Source of the DNA: Nemertoderma westbladi
Lineage: Eukaryota > Xenacoelomorpha > Nemertodermatida > Nemertodermatidae
DNA length: 64,000 bases
Assembly: GCA_032718475.1 (NCBI GenBank)
Contig: JAUCBJ010006685.1
Span: 1-64,000, forward strand
Reading direction: 5' to 3'
In this document: positions 1-11,051 of the stretch, piece by piece
How the letters are laid out: every line of letters starts with the position of its first letter
Position numbering within the stretch: position 1 is the first letter of the stretch
The notes under the pieces: generated by a model
Seen by the model: only the letters and a program-made list of their open reading frames with translations
Database searches by the model: none
Told to the model about the DNA's origin: nothing
Program-made: the position numbers and the translations under genes

Positions 1-172
1 ATAATACAATTCAAGCATCCGAATTCAGTCTCCCGGGTGTAGATCCATCGGGTGAATGATCGCGCATGGGCTGACTTCGGCTAATGTTTTGCGTATTAGC
101 ATAAATTATTGTCGTATGCTAAAGTGGTTTTAATTAACGAAAAGACATATAAATTTTGGCAGGTTAAACTGC
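1..172. repeat. 172-bp direct repeat, left copy
   Basis: This segment is base-for-base identical to 1081-1252. The left copy begins at the window edge, so its true start is unknown; the two copies diverge immediately after position 172/1252. It could be a terminal repeat (LTR or short direct repeat) of an element whose body is 173-1080, or the start of a 1080-bp tandem unit whose second copy is truncated. No coding potential is evident. Confidence 0.9.
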
Positions 173-1080
173 ATAAAAATCATTCTGCTATATACGTGTT
201 TTAGCGGACATGGTAAGACAAAAACTTGTAATGCACAAACCACCTTTCACAGTTTAGCCGTGATGATTCATATTACGACATCTAGCAGCTGGTTGCTGAC
301 ATGGAAACAGCCATTGGCAGCGTGGTTCTTTGTTTGGCTTGGGCCAATCAGGGCGGTTTTTCCTGTCGACGTGTAGCTTTCCTGGAAATCAGGGAGAGTG
401 TTACCTCTGACGGGAGAGAGAGAGAGAGTTGTCACTTTTGTTGTTATTGCTGTCTAAGCCAGAAACACCGGCATTTTTTGGATAGATACTGCTGTACCGT
501 GAACTGCAGAACGGCTTGAATTATCGAAAGTATAAACTGTTACCGCATCTTACTAACTCACTAACTTCACTAATTCATTAATCATATTGTTTGTACTGTT
601 ATTTTACCGTCAGTTATTAATTGTAAATATTTGTTGATGGAAATATTGCTATTTGGATAATACGGATAAATCACCCAATTCCCAATTTTCTTGATAACAC
701 TACAGGTTAGAGAGACCGGCTATATATAACAATTGCGATTTATATTAATGTGGTGTGTATTGAATCCAATGTTATTTAGCAGACCCTACGCGAGTCAATT
801 ACTGCTCTCTTTATGTGTGATCAAATATACTGACTGTCGACAGAATAGTGTGAATGATTGTGATTGGTAACAAAGTATTTCCTAAAGAATACGTTTTATA
901 CTTTAATCATCAGCAGTATCGTTGCGTTTAGTATAAGTCTTAGTTCTGTTTAAATAGGTAAAGCGCCACGTCCTAAAGGAACTGTTAATATTTCCCGAAA
1001 GCCAATAAAATCTGTCAGAGATTAATTATTAACGATCTATCGAATAATACATTAGGTATACACTACAACCTTACACTGTA
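173..1080. other. Unannotated DNA between the two 172-bp direct repeats
   Basis: About 900 bp of AT-rich sequence with a short GA microsatellite near 415-430. The only ORF (301-519, 72 codons) has no recognisable domain and I do not call it. I see no terminal inverted repeats, RT motifs or tRNA boxes. It is either the interior of a small non-autonomous element or the body of a longer tandem unit. Confidence 0.5.
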
Positions 1081-1252
1081 ATAATACAATTCAAGCATCC
1101 GAATTCAGTCTCCCGGGTGTAGATCCATCGGGTGAATGATCGCGCATGGGCTGACTTCGGCTAATGTTTTGCGTATTAGCATAAATTATTGTCGTATGCT
1201 AAAGTGGTTTTAATTAACGAAAAGACATATAAATTTTGGCAGGTTAAACTGC
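1081..1252. repeat. 172-bp direct repeat, right copy
   Basis: Identical to 1-172. Its right edge lies inside the reading frame of the polymerase fragment on the minus strand: the last two codons and the stop of that ORF are supplied by this repeat. The repeat-bearing DNA therefore joined or inserted at the broken end of the polymerase gene. Confidence 0.9.
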
Positions 1253-2701
1253 TAAAGGTCTTCGAAAGCGCGAACAACATCTATGTGCTGCACCTCGATA
1301 CTTTCCAGAATAGTGGCAGTGGTCAACAACTTTATCGCAATTACATTTTTCCCCCTGGCAAATCTTAACATCAAACGATTGTTTACAAAAATGACATCTG
1401 AGTTCATTTTGATAGTTGGACTTTTCTTCTACTGTTAAATTATAGGGTTTAGGATATTCTGTATACTGTGTAAATATTGAACCTATAAAATTATTATAAT
1501 AGAGAATCTTGTCTAAGAATTTCTCAACAACATCTGGTCCACTATATGTGATGTATATATCATTTAGAATCTCTTGGTATTCTGACTTTATGTAAAGTCC
1601 AAATGAATAAGGAATTTGTTTGCATAATACATCATTCTGGTTCATTGGTACATTTATGCTTTCAAAGTCTGCAACAATAACAAAAGGTAGCTTTGACTTA
1701 TACCAATACTTTTGAAATTTTAGAATATTATTTTTGTTTTTTATAGGCATGATGATTTTTGCTGATTTATTCCCATAACATAATTCTTCATGCTTTTGTA
1801 GACCTTCTGTTTCAAAGAAACCTCTCAGACAATTCCGACAGTAAAACAAGGAATTAGTAAGCGATGTGTTTTTTAGATTGAAGCCGTTTAAAAATGATGA
1901 AAATTTTGTAATCAAAGTATAATGTTGTTTCTTACAGATGGTGAGAAACAACAAGTCTATCTGCTCTCTATCTCTGAAATTACTAATACGAAGGGGAAGA
2001 AGGGCTTTCTTATCTTCAATACAAAATACATTAATAGCATAATTGTTTTGTTTTTCAAATTTGTTAATTGACTTTAGAGAGACTGGGTAATCTATACCTT
2101 TCATATTTAGAATATTTTCAAATGGTTTATACTTAGTAACTCGACATCTATCTTTTGATTGGGGTTGGATGTGTGCTAATATGCTCCATAGGAAACATTT
2201 TTCATCATCATTCTTCACATTGACAATATAGGTTGATCTAAAAGGTAGTTTTATAAAACTAGACCCACCCATATTTTTAAAAACAGATAATTTTAATTTT
2301 GCTTCAGTGATTTCCTTAAATATCAACCCTGACCCTCCACCTTCCATTTCTTGAACCCATGTAGTTGTTTTAGTTTTTTTCGATTCTATTGCTTGATCAA
2401 TGTTGTTTTCTGAAAGTATTAATTCTGGATCGTGTCTATTGTAATACAATTCAATGTCTCCATTTATAGGATGTATAAATGTTATTCCCATAACAATTTG
2501 CATTTTGATTGATGATTTTGTTAACATTCGTCTCATTTCAATCGAAACTTTGTCTCTTATTGATTCAAAGAATGTATCAACAGATTGTTTTTCAAATGCC
2601 ATAATTTCATATTCAAAAGTTACGTTTTTGAATTGCTTGCTCATGTGCAATTCAACTGAATGTTTACCTGACTGATTTTGTGTATTTGATAAACTTGCCA
2701 T
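1244..2701 (-). pseudogene. Truncated protein-primed DNA polymerase B (Polinton/Maverick or adintovirus type), N-terminal part
   Basis: A 485-codon ORF matching the N-terminal half of a Polinton-type family B DNA polymerase, the enzyme that copies these large DNA transposons and related viruses. Seen: a KCFLWSILA segment near residue 170 and a Cys/His finger around 285-310, both usual in the pre-exonuclease region; the exonuclease I motif ADFES at 344-348; CHFC at about 436-439; and the DHCHYSGKYRG signature at about 460-470. The palm motifs, including the DTD-type catalytic site, are absent because the frame ends at the 172-bp repeat. The ATG at 2701 is the first in frame. No integrase, capsid or packaging ATPase gene lies nearby, so this is an isolated remnant. 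Family assignment is confident; transposon versus integrated virus is not resolved. Confidence 0.85.
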
Positions 2702-3035
2702 TTTATATATATTTTATTTCTTTAAATCAATTATTTATAGATTACATCTTACTTCTAACATTAACCTTTGATCCCAAGATTAAACTATATAGAATGCAAG
2801 TCATTATAAAAATTACTTTAATTAACTTTCAATACCTCGGAGGTTTCAATACCTTAGTTTCCAAATCAAAGCCTACTCATACATTCACAGTTTTTTTTTA
2901 TCTACAATGACCTTTGATCAGCGTGTGAGAACCTATTATTTGCTTAATATATATTGAAATAGCTCCACATGCATTATAAGGAGTCAATTTTAACCTGGGA
3001 TAGTTGGTGCGCTCATTTAGTTGTTTTCTATACTA
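2702..3035. other. AT-rich spacer
   Basis: Lies upstream of the polymerase fragment and before the 48-bp array. No ORF with a recognisable domain, no terminal inverted repeat and no RNA gene seen. Confidence 0.5.
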
Positions 3036-5187
3036 CTGGCCTAGACCTACAGTGTGTATCAATATGTAAAATAGCACTTGGAGTAGGCCTAGACATACAG
3101 TGTGTGCCAATATGTAAAATAGCACTTGGAGTAGGCATAGACCTGCAGTGTAAAATTATGTAAAATAGCACTTGGAGTAGGCCTAGACATACAGTGTGTG
3201 CCAATATGTAAAATAGCACTTGGAGTAGGCATAGACCTACAGTGTGTGTCAATATGTAAAATAGCACTTGGAGTAGGCCAGGACCTACAGTGTGTGTCAA
3301 TATGTAAAATAGCACTTGGAGTAGGCCTAGATATACAGTGTGTACCAATATGTAAAATAGCACTTGGAGTAGGCCTAGACCTACAGTGTAGCAGTATGTA
3401 AAATAGCACTTGGAATAGGCCTAGACCTACAGTGTGTGCCAGTATGTAAAATAGCACTTGGAGTAGGCCTAGACCTACAGTGTGTGTCAATATGTAAAAT
3501 AGCACTTGGAGTAGGCCAGGACCTACAGTGTGTGTCAATATGTAAAATAGCACTTGGAGTAGGCCTAGATATACAGTGTGTACCAATATGTAAAATAGCA
3601 CTTGGAGTAGGCCTAGACCTACAGTGTAGCAGTATGTAAAATAGCACTTGGAATAGGCCTAGACCTACAGTGTGTGCCAGTATGTAAAATAGCACTTGGA
3701 GTAGGCCTAGACCTACAGTGTGTGTCAATATGTAAAATAGCACTTGGAGTAGGCCAGGACCTACAGTGTGTGTCAATATGTAAAATAGCACTTGGAGTAG
3801 GCCTAGATATACAGTGTGTACCAATATGTAAAATAGCACTTGGAGTAGGCCTAGACCTACAGTGTGTGTCAATATGTAAAATAGCACTTGGAGTAGGCCA
3901 GGACCTACAGTGTGTGTCAATATGTAAAATAGCACTTGGAGTAGGCCTAGATATACAGTGTGTACCAATATGTAAAATAGCACTTGGAGTAGGCCTAGAC
4001 CTACAGTGTAGCAGTATGTAAAATAGCACTTGGAATAGGCCTAGACCTACAGTGTGTGCCAGTATGTAAAATAGCACTTGGAGTAGGCCTAGACCTACAG
4101 TGTGTGTCAATATGTAAAATAGCACTTGGAGTAGGCCTAGACCTACAGTGTGTGTCAATATGTAAAATACCACTTGGAGTAGGCCTAGACCTACAGTGTG
4201 TGTCAATATGTAAAATAGCACTTGGAGTAGGCCTAGAGATACAGTGTGTGCCAGTATGTAAAATAGCACTTGGAGTAGGCCTAGACCTACAGTGTGTGCC
4301 AATATGTAAAAAAGCACTTGGAGTAGGCCTAGACCTACAGTGTGTGTCAATATGTAAAATAGCACTTGGAGTAGGCCTAGACATACAGTGTGTGCCAATA
4401 TGTAAAATAGCACTTGGAGTAGGCATAGACCTGCAGTGTACAATTATGTAAAATAGCACTTGGAGTAGGCCTAGACCTACAGTGTGTGTCAATATGTAAA
4501 ATAGCACTTGGAGTAGGCCAGGACCTACAGTGTGTGTCAATATGTAAAATAGCACTTGGAGTAGGCCTAGACCTACAGTGTGTGTCAATATGTAAAATAG
4601 CACTTGGAGTAGGCCAGGACCTACAGTGTGTGTCAATATGTAAAATAGCACTTGGAGTAGGCCTAGATATACAGTGTGTACCAATATGTAAAATAGCACT
4701 GGGAGTAGGCCTAGACCTACAGTGTAGCAGTATGTAAAATAGCACTTGGAATAGGCCTAGACCTACAGTGTGTGCCAGTATGTAAAATAGCACTTGGAGT
4801 AGGCCTAGACCTACAGTGTGTGTCAATATGTAAAATAGCACTTGGAGTAGGCCTAGACCTACAGTGTGTGTCAATATGTAAAATACCACTTGGAGTAGGC
4901 CTAGACCTACAGTGTGTGTCAATATGTAAAATAGCACTGGGAGTAGGCCTAGATATACAGTGTATGCCAGTATGTAAAATAGCACTTGGAGTACGCCTAG
5001 ACCTACAGTGTGTGTCAATATGTAAAATAGCACTTGGAGTAGGCCTAGAGATACAGTGTGTGCCAGTATGTAAAATAGCACTTGGAGTACGCCTAGACCT
5101 ACAGTGTGTGTCAATATGTAAAATACCACTTTGAGTAGGCCTAGACCTACAGTGTTTGCCAATATGTAAAATACCACAGTGTGTGCC
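3036..5187. repeat. 48-bp minisatellite array (about 45 units)
   Basis: Tandem units of 48 bp containing AATATGTAAAATAGCACTT followed by GGAGTAGGCCTAGACCTAC. Variants of 46 bp recur (for example at about 3390, 3628, 4008 and 4725) and give a higher-order period of 238 bp (five units minus 2 bp) in 3198-3912. Each unit holds a small inverted repeat, GTAGG/CCTAC around a 6-nt loop. Because 48 is divisible by three, reading frames of up to 275 codons stay open on both strands; these are repeat artefacts. The last units (after about 4960) are more diverged. Confidence 0.95.
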
Positions 5188-5343
5188 AATAGATATTTGG
5201 TCAATTTTATTCTTTATAATAATAATAATAATATTTCTGTAGCACTATGACCGGGTTATGAAATGATAAACAATTCAATGGAATGTACTTTGCTTATTTC
5301 CTATGATGTAACTGGATCCATTCGGTAATCTGTCGTAACCGGT
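5188..5343 (-). other. 3' untranslated region and tail of the NeSL-like LINE
   Basis: Follows the stop codon of the endonuclease ORF on the minus strand. A short (TTA)n run at about 5215-5233 is a plausible 3' simple-repeat tail of the element, immediately next to the 48-bp array. No poly(A) tail is visible. The exact terminus is inferred. Confidence 0.45.
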
Positions 5344-6318
5344 CTAGCGAAGTAGGAACACTTCATCGAGGCTAGCTTGGGTGGGGAGGGTCCCCATGAT
5401 GGCGCTGGCATTCCCACGGGTGATGGCAATCGATAGCCGCTGGAACAGGAAGGAGGTGGGCCTTGGTTCCCCGGTGGCGAGGGCGATTCGGCGACCGATC
5501 TCATTGAGGAGAACGGTGCCCTCAGCACCGATTGGGCCGAGGGTTTCGGAGGCGACCGTCACAAAGTGATAGTTGTGAGCCAGGTCAGCGTATTTTGCAG
5601 CTTTGGTTGCCTCAGCCGCTGCGGCAGCACCCCCTTCAGTTATCGATGTAATCGGGAGATAGGATTGGGCTAAGGTATCCCGGCAGGTGAAGTCCCAAAC
5701 GAGGCTATGTCCTTGGTGCCAAGGGGCGACAGACATACCGTCTGGTTTCCGGCCATCCTTGCAGAGGTTGGGGGGCTCGAGGGTGGATGATATACCAGCA
5801 GATGACAGGGCGCGGTGGATCACATCGTTGGCCTCAGAGTGGCGGGAGTATTTACCGCAGTTGTGGAGGCAGCTGAGACCATGAGTCCCGCTTGTGTCGA
5901 CGACGGCATCACAGCCTTGACAAGAATGCTCGGCACAGACTGGCGCGCCGAGACGGATGGCGGTGCCAATCCGGACCTGGTCGTCGCTAAGACGGAGCCA
6001 GGGGGAAGCGATGGGGAGCACCTGGAGCCAATCACCTGAGTGTTTAGCCTTAGAGGCGATGAGTCGGGCCTTCGCTTTGGGGGTGTTGGCAGAAGCTAGG
6101 AGGGAGTCGTAGGTTTTGGAGCACAGGGGAGCATCCCAGGCCTTTTGAACAGATGGGTTGGGAGGTGTGTCGGTGCCAGGAGGAAGGAGCGATAGGGCCT
6201 TTGAGATGAGCGGGTTAGTCGAATCGGAGATAGAGGGGGGCAGAAGGGCACGAAGCAGGGGACCGCATCCGAAGACGGAGGCCAAGAAGGCCGGCAGTGA
6301 GACGTCCCTCGTGCTACG
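5344..6318 (-). CDS. NeSL-like LINE ORF, 3' part: CCHC finger and restriction-like endonuclease
   Basis: Continuation of the LINE ORF on the other side of the nested LTR element, in the same frame. Numbered from the codon at 6285, the zinc finger is C122-x2-C125-x9-H135-x3-C139, followed by a conserved RHSEANDVI segment. The PD-(D/E)XK nuclease core is KPDG at 180-183 and WDFTCRD at 197-203. This is the layout of the R2/NeSL endonuclease that nicks target DNA for target-primed reverse transcription. No start codon is expected here. The ORF ends with TAG at 5344-5346. Nearly 325 codons without a stop or frameshift argue that the element was intact before the insertion. Confidence 0.8.
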   Translation of the reverse strand, partial: RSTRDVSLPAFLASVFGCGPLLRALLPPSISDSTNPLISKALSLLPPGTDTPPNPSVQKAWDAPLCSKTYDSLLASANTPKAKARLIASKAKHSGDWLQVLPIASPWLRLSDDQVRIGTAIRLGAPVCAEHSCQGCDAVVDTSGTHGLSCLHNCGKYSRHSEANDVIHRALSSAGISSTLEPPNLCKDGRKPDGMSVAPWHQGHSLVWDFTCRDTLAQSYLPITSITEGGAAAAAEATKAAKYADLAHNYHFVTVASETLGPIGAEGTVLLNEIGRRIALATGEPRPTSFLFQRLSIAITRGNASAIMGTLPTQASLDEVFLLR

Positions 6319-6860
6319 TGTGACGGGATCCAGGAGGGATCCCGATTTATCCGGTATTTAGTTCACGCGTCCCCGCCGTGTATAAAGAGTGAATGAAAGT
6401 AAAATGAGTTCTGAAGTTCGGTGTATAATAATAAAGGTATAAGATATAGATATATTGTATAGTATATGGAAGGCGGGATACGGTAACTAAAAGTCCCGTG
6501 CTCCCCTATCTAAACTAATTAACCTATGCTAGCACTACTGCACTGAGATAACTGAATTACTGATATTGGGTTACTGGTTATATTGCACGGTTGGCCTAAT
6601 TACTACCTAATCGATGCCTTGCCCCCCTCTGATTGGTTGATACCCTTGTTGGCACCCCGTGGAGTGTTCCCGTTCACTCCATCTGTTCTCTCTGGGTTAG
6701 GGGTTTGGCCCCTGACCCTTATTGTGTGTGTCTCCTTTGGGGCCTATTGTCCCCATTTACTGGGCTGACACGAGGTTGATTGGTAATCAACCTCGTGCTC
6801 CCAATATTGCTTTATGGCTCACTCTATGGGTTTGTGTTAGCGGAATTGGATAAGCTAACA
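6319..6860 (-). repeat. 3' LTR of the nested BEL/Pao-type element
   Basis: 542 bp, matching the 5' LTR with a single difference noticed (position 6755). It borders the polypurine tract at 6861 and the target duplication CTACG at 6314-6318. Confidence 0.95.
6769..6797. promoter_or_regulatory. Perfect 13-bp-arm hairpin within the LTR
   Basis: CACGAGGTTGATT at 6769-6781, a 3-nt loop, and its exact reverse complement at 6785-6797; the other LTR has the same structure at 13372-13400. A differently spelled stem occupies the equivalent place in the second element (40012-40040), so the fold rather than the sequence appears kept. A role in the transcript leader, packaging or polyadenylation is possible but inferred. 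Confidence 0.6.
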
Positions 6861-6871
6861 CTCCCCCCCAT
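6861..6871 (-). promoter_or_regulatory. Polypurine tract
   Basis: On the minus strand the bases just before the 3' LTR read ATGGGGGGGAG, the expected primer site for plus-strand DNA synthesis in an LTR retrotransposon. This fixes the element's orientation. The second element has the same tract before its 3' LTR. Confidence 0.8.
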
Positions 6872-7379
6872 GCTATCTTCCCGGTGAGAAGATAGCATCC
6901 ACCAAAAAGTGCGCTACAATTCCGCTGGATCCCGATCTGGTATCGGGTGTGGGGTGGGTTATTTTCTTTCGGAGCCGGCTTTCCGGGCCGCTCCTTATGG
7001 GTATGATATTGCTACCCTCTGGCGTTTCGTGTCGGGCCGATTGTGCGCTTCTCTCACACAATTTTTGTTTCCCCAACACTCTCACCACTCTACTCCAACT
7101 CTCGCATACTTCCGGACCTCCTCGTCCCACACTCTTCCTCTCACTTCTCCTCCCCCACACTTGAATTGCGCCCACGCTCTCTTCGCACTCCGCACTATTA
7201 CTCCATCCCTCATTGACTACCTTATCCCTTCTGACGAATCTCACCCCCCCTCCGTGCCGTCGCACTCAGGAAATGTGAAATCGTCTGGCGTCTTGTCCCT
7301 AGTGCCATAGTCACTTAGCCCCCCAGTCCCAGTCGCTAATTGAGAAAGGTTGTATGACTATAGTACTTACACCACTATC
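6872..7379. other. Element sequence between polypurine tract and CT-rich tract
   Basis: Noncoding on the element's strand apart from a 130-codon ORF (6873-7265, minus) with no recognised domain. The segment near 6990-7090 is similar to 45660-45780 of the second element, so it is conserved element DNA. Confidence 0.5.
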
Positions 7380-9000
7380 TCCGCACTCCGCACTATCACC
7401 TCTCCACTCTCTTGTCACTCCCTAAGGCTTTAATCTCTAATGCTACCCCTGTGCTATCATACTATCTACCTACTGCTTACTAACTCTAACTATCTAACTA
7501 ACTCTGCTAACTACTAACTCTTACTACTTCTAGCTCTAACTGAGAGCCTCTAACTTTCTACTGACTCTAACTCTCTACTAAGTCTAACTAACTCCTACTA
7601 ACTTTCTAGTTCTACTAACTCTACTTGACTCCTCTGAGTCTACCAACTCTGCTAACTAGCTCTACTAACTCTACTCCACTAGCTCTGCTAACTCTACTCC
7701 ACTGGCTCTGCTAACTCTACTAACTAGCTCTACTAACTCTACTCCACTCTTCTAACTACGTGGCGCTTGCGGTGCCCACAACCCCTTTACTACTACTTCC
7801 TTCTTCGTGGCGCTTGCGGTGCCCACAACCACTCTACTATCTGGCACCCTTTGTGCCCTTCTACTACTCAACTACCTCTCTAACACTCTAACCCTACTAC
7901 TTGGCACCCTATGTGCCCTCTCTACTACTCCACTCTCTGGCACCCTATGTGCCCTCTCTACTACCTCTAACACTCTAACTCTACTACTTGGCACCCTATG
8001 TGCCCTCCCTGCTACTCTACTCTATCTCTAACTTTCTAACTCTACTACCTGGCACCCTATGTGCCCTTCTACTATTCTACTCTCTGGCACCCTATGTGCC
8101 CTCTCTGCTACCTCTAACACTCTACTCTACTACCTGGCACCCTATGTGCCCTCTCTACTACTCTACCCTATCTCTAACTTACTTCCTTTACATCCACTCG
8201 CCTGCACGTGACGCTCTGAATGCCGGCAGAGTGGGTACGTTAATTATGTGAACTACTACTAACTCTAACTAACTCTACTAACTCTCTACGTGGCGCTAAC
8301 GGTGCCCACAACCACAACCGGTACTACGTACCCTCTTACTAACTCTACCTCTATCTACGTGGCGCTAACGGTGCCCACAACCACAACCGCTACTACTTTC
8401 TATGTGGCGCTTACGGTGCCCACAACCATTCTACTACTCTACTAACACTCCTAACTAGCGGTACTACGTACCCTCTTACTACTCTAGCTCTCTCTACTAG
8501 CTAGCGGTACTACGTACCCTCTTACTCTTACTAACTCTCTAACGGTACTACGTACCCTCTAACTCTACTAATAAGCGTACTTACGTACCCTCTAACTCTA
8601 ACTAACTAGCGTACTACGTACCCTCTAACTCTCTAACTAACTAACGGTACTACGTACCCTCTAACTCTACTCTAACTAGCGGTACTTACGTACCCTCTAA
8701 CTCTCTAACTAACTAACGGTACTTACGTACCCTCTAACTCTCTAACTCACTACTAGCGGTACTACGTACCCTCTAACTCTCTAACTAACTAGCGGTACTT
8801 ACGTACCCTCTAACTCTAACTAACTAGCGGTACTTACGTACCCTCTAACTCTCTAACTAACTAGCGGTACTTACGTACCCTCTAACTCTCTAACTAACTA
8901 GCGGTACTTACGTACCCTCTAACTAACTAATCGGTACTACGTACCACCCTTTAACTAACTAACTACTAACTAACTCTTACTACCTAACTTCTACCTACTC
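7380..9000. repeat. CT-rich tract carrying arrays of three kinds of short palindrome (BEL/Pao-type element 3' region)
   Basis: A CTAACT/CTACTA-type low-complexity background separates repeated short inverted repeats. GGCACCCTATGTGCC-like units lie at about 7840-8150; GTGGCGCT(T/A)(G/A)CGGTGCCCAC-like units at about 7760-7830 and 8290-8430; and GGTAC(T)TACGTACC units (GGTAC/GTACC, 3-4-nt loop) in about 16 copies from 8320 to 8950. No ORF here has a recognisable domain. The tract lies between ORF2 and the polypurine tract, where pol would normally be. The same palindrome families occur in the second element at 44470-45400. Confidence 0.8.
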
Positions 9001-9029
9001 TATTATTTAATTATTTTCATTAATTTTAA

Positions 9030-11051
9030 TTAAATAATTATTTTATATTTTATGCGTGGGAAGGGCGTCTCGCCCTCATTCCCACCCCCCTCAGTCCAAA
9101 ACTTTGGACGACTAAAAACTCTCACGTGCCCCTTCTTCCAGTAGGCACTCTCCTGCTGCCCTCCTATACGTCCTCTAACTCTTCGCCACACTCTCTTCGG
9201 TGCCACCTTTGCTGGCCTCCCCCTTCGTATGTGCGCTGGCATTAGAGCCCTCGACGACCCCCGCTCGTCCCTCGGTATACGCGGTGTCTGCCCGTGCAAT
9301 GCCCCCTCGCACTGTGTCCGTCCTGCGTGTGTATGCAACACGCCTCCTCCTACTTTCCCGACTCCCTTATGTTTGCTAATGGGCTTCTCTGCCCCTGGTT
9401 TAGTCCTTTCACATCCTCTCCCTTTCCAACACTCTCCGGATCTGTGTCCTTTTACCACACATCGATGACATAGTCCGTTTGCGTCTGTGTAGGCTACACG
9501 ATCTCGTTTGGGCAACGCTTGCCAGTACTTACAACTCCTGGTCTTATGGGTTCCGTCCCGATGTAATTGACATTGGAATCCTGGATTATAGCGTTTCCTG
9601 TATAGTCCTTCACGTATCGCGCTTAGGTTTATATGTACCGATTTAATGTTTTGGTTGTCTAGACTCGGCCTACTGGGTATATTGGGATTGTGTTTATTTT
9701 TGGTGTTATTTTCTTTCTGTCCCTGCCACGGTGTGGCCCTGCTACCAGCTAACTGTGGACTAGCAGTCCCCTGTACGGCCGCGTGTGGTATTGACTGTCC
9801 GCACGACCTGTTCTCGTCCAAGGGGTTCGATGTTCTCGCTCCTATTGGGGTATATTGTCGATATTGTGATGGGGGAATGTCACCCTGTCCCCCCCCGGCC
9901 GGTATGTTTGGTACTGGGGTTGATGTTAATACATTGGGGCCCATACGTCTATCTCCAATAACTCCCCCCTCCCCTGGATATATGTTATGTCCCTGTGTAT
10001 TATAGTCATGCTGCTGTACCGATATAGGCCTACCTACCTCTCGCCTACCTACCGGTATGTACTCCGCGACTTCCGGGTTTAATCCCGTCGTTCGCGCTAC
10101 CCCATCGCCTACTCTATCTCTCCCAGCATGGCCTATAATAGTATGTGCAGTAAGGCCTACAGTATGTCCTGCAGTCTGCATGTGCCCTTCCGAACCGAAG
10201 TTTATTCTTCGCGAATCTCGAATCTCCCCGCGACTACTGCACTCTCGATCGGCAGCTATATCCCGTCGGGAAGCTTCTCTTCGATCCCCTCTCCTGTTCT
10301 CGTCTTCGTATTGGTACCTCCTGTACCCCTCTCTTGGCGTGCGGTGCGTTTCTCCGGGGCGACGGCAATCTCCCGAAGTTCGACCCCACTGACTCCCCAA
10401 CTCCATCTCTACTATCGACGGTCCGTTATCCGTCCTCGTACTCCTATCGTTCGTGGCGACACTTCTTCTACTATCTCCTCTTCTTCTCTTTTCAGTGCAG
10501 TATTCCGGCTCATGAGATCTCTCGTCGACCTCCCGGTTAAACTCCACTGTTCTTCTTCCCTCTTCTGATCGGGCTCGACGCTTCGTCCTGCCCTCTCGCG
10601 ACGTCAACCTGCCTCTCTCTGCTCGATCGCACGCCGCTGGGGATACTCGCAATCCCCCTATTACTCTCCGTCGCCGGGTGTTGCGGTTTACCTGATTCGG
10701 CCCGCGCATTATCCGCTGACGGCTGTGGGACACTCTCTGCCCCCCCTCTCTCTCTACTAATCTTCTCGCGGTGGGGTGTCCGTAGCCCCCCCCCCCCCAC
10801 CCGCCACTTCTAACTTCACTACCTCTTACTACACCTCTACACCCCTCTTGTGGGGCATTCTCTGCCCCCCCTCTCTCGCCACTAACTTCTCGCGGTGGGG
10901 TGTCCGTAGCCCCCCCCCACCCGCCACTTCTAACTTCACTATCTCTTACTACACTTCTGCGTCCCTCTTGTGGGGCATTCTCTGCCCCCCCTCTCTCGCC
11001 ACTAATCTTATGTGGTGGGGCGCCGGTAGCCCCCCCCCCCACCCGCCACAT
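9030..11051 (-). CDS. Gag-like ORF2 with BEL-type zinc knuckle, nested element
   Basis: A 673-codon ORF in a different frame from ORF1. Its first ~130 residues come from three ~118-bp GC-rich repeats, so the true start is uncertain. A long basic Arg-rich stretch follows, then around residues 490-535 a Cys/His pattern: CQLHRDGTHKTRSC, then LCHRC and GHRSGEC. That spacing is typical of the nucleic-acid-binding knuckle at the end of BEL/Pao Gag. Only about 130 residues follow, with no protease or polymerase motif. The C-terminal ~45 residues (around VFSRPKFWTEGGG) are almost identical to the second element, although the part between knuckle and C-terminus differs by a large deletion or replacement. 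Probably the nucleocapsid half of a split Gag. Confidence 0.6.
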   Translation of the reverse strand: MWRVGGGATGAPPHKISGERGGAENAPQEGRRSVVRDSEVRSGGWGGATDTPPREVSGERGGAENAPQEGCRGVVRGSEVRSGGWGGGGYGHPTARRLVEREGGQRVSHSRQRIMRGPNQVNRNTRRRRVIGGLRVSPAACDRAERGRLTSREGRTKRRARSEEGRRTVEFNREVDERSHEPEYCTEKRRRGDSRRSVATNDRSTRTDNGPSIVEMELGSQWGRTSGDCRRPGETHRTPREGYRRYQYEDENRRGDRREASRRDIAADRECSSRGEIRDSRRINFGSEGHMQTAGHTVGLTAHTIIGHAGRDRVGDGVARTTGLNPEVAEYIPVGRREVGRPISVQQHDYNTQGHNIYPGEGGVIGDRRMGPNVLTSTPVPNIPAGGGQGDIPPSQYRQYTPIGARTSNPLDENRSCGQSIPHAAVQGTASPQLAGSRATPWQGQKENNTKNKHNPNIPSRPSLDNQNIKSVHINLSAIREGLYRKRYNPGFQCQLHRDGTHKTRSCKYWQALPKRDRVAYTDANGLCHRCVVKGHRSGECWKGRGCERTKPGAEKPISKHKGVGKVGGGVLHTHAGRTQCEGALHGQTPRIPRDERGSSRALMPAHIRRGRPAKVAPKRVWRRVRGRIGGQQESAYWKKGHVRVFSRPKFWTEGGGNEGETPFPRIKYKIII

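Noticed and set aside
3036-5187. Possible CRISPR array
   Set aside because: Units are contiguous tandem repeats with no unique spacers, no cas genes are present, and the context is eukaryotic.
5213-5340. U2 snRNA or spliced-leader target next to the NeSL-like LINE
   Set aside because: The flank is the 48-bp minisatellite and a (TTA)n run; I see no snRNA or SL sequence.
6583-6768. 61-codon ORF in the LTR, repeated at 13186-13371
   Set aside because: It lies antisense to the element and is a shadow of LTR sequence with no domain.
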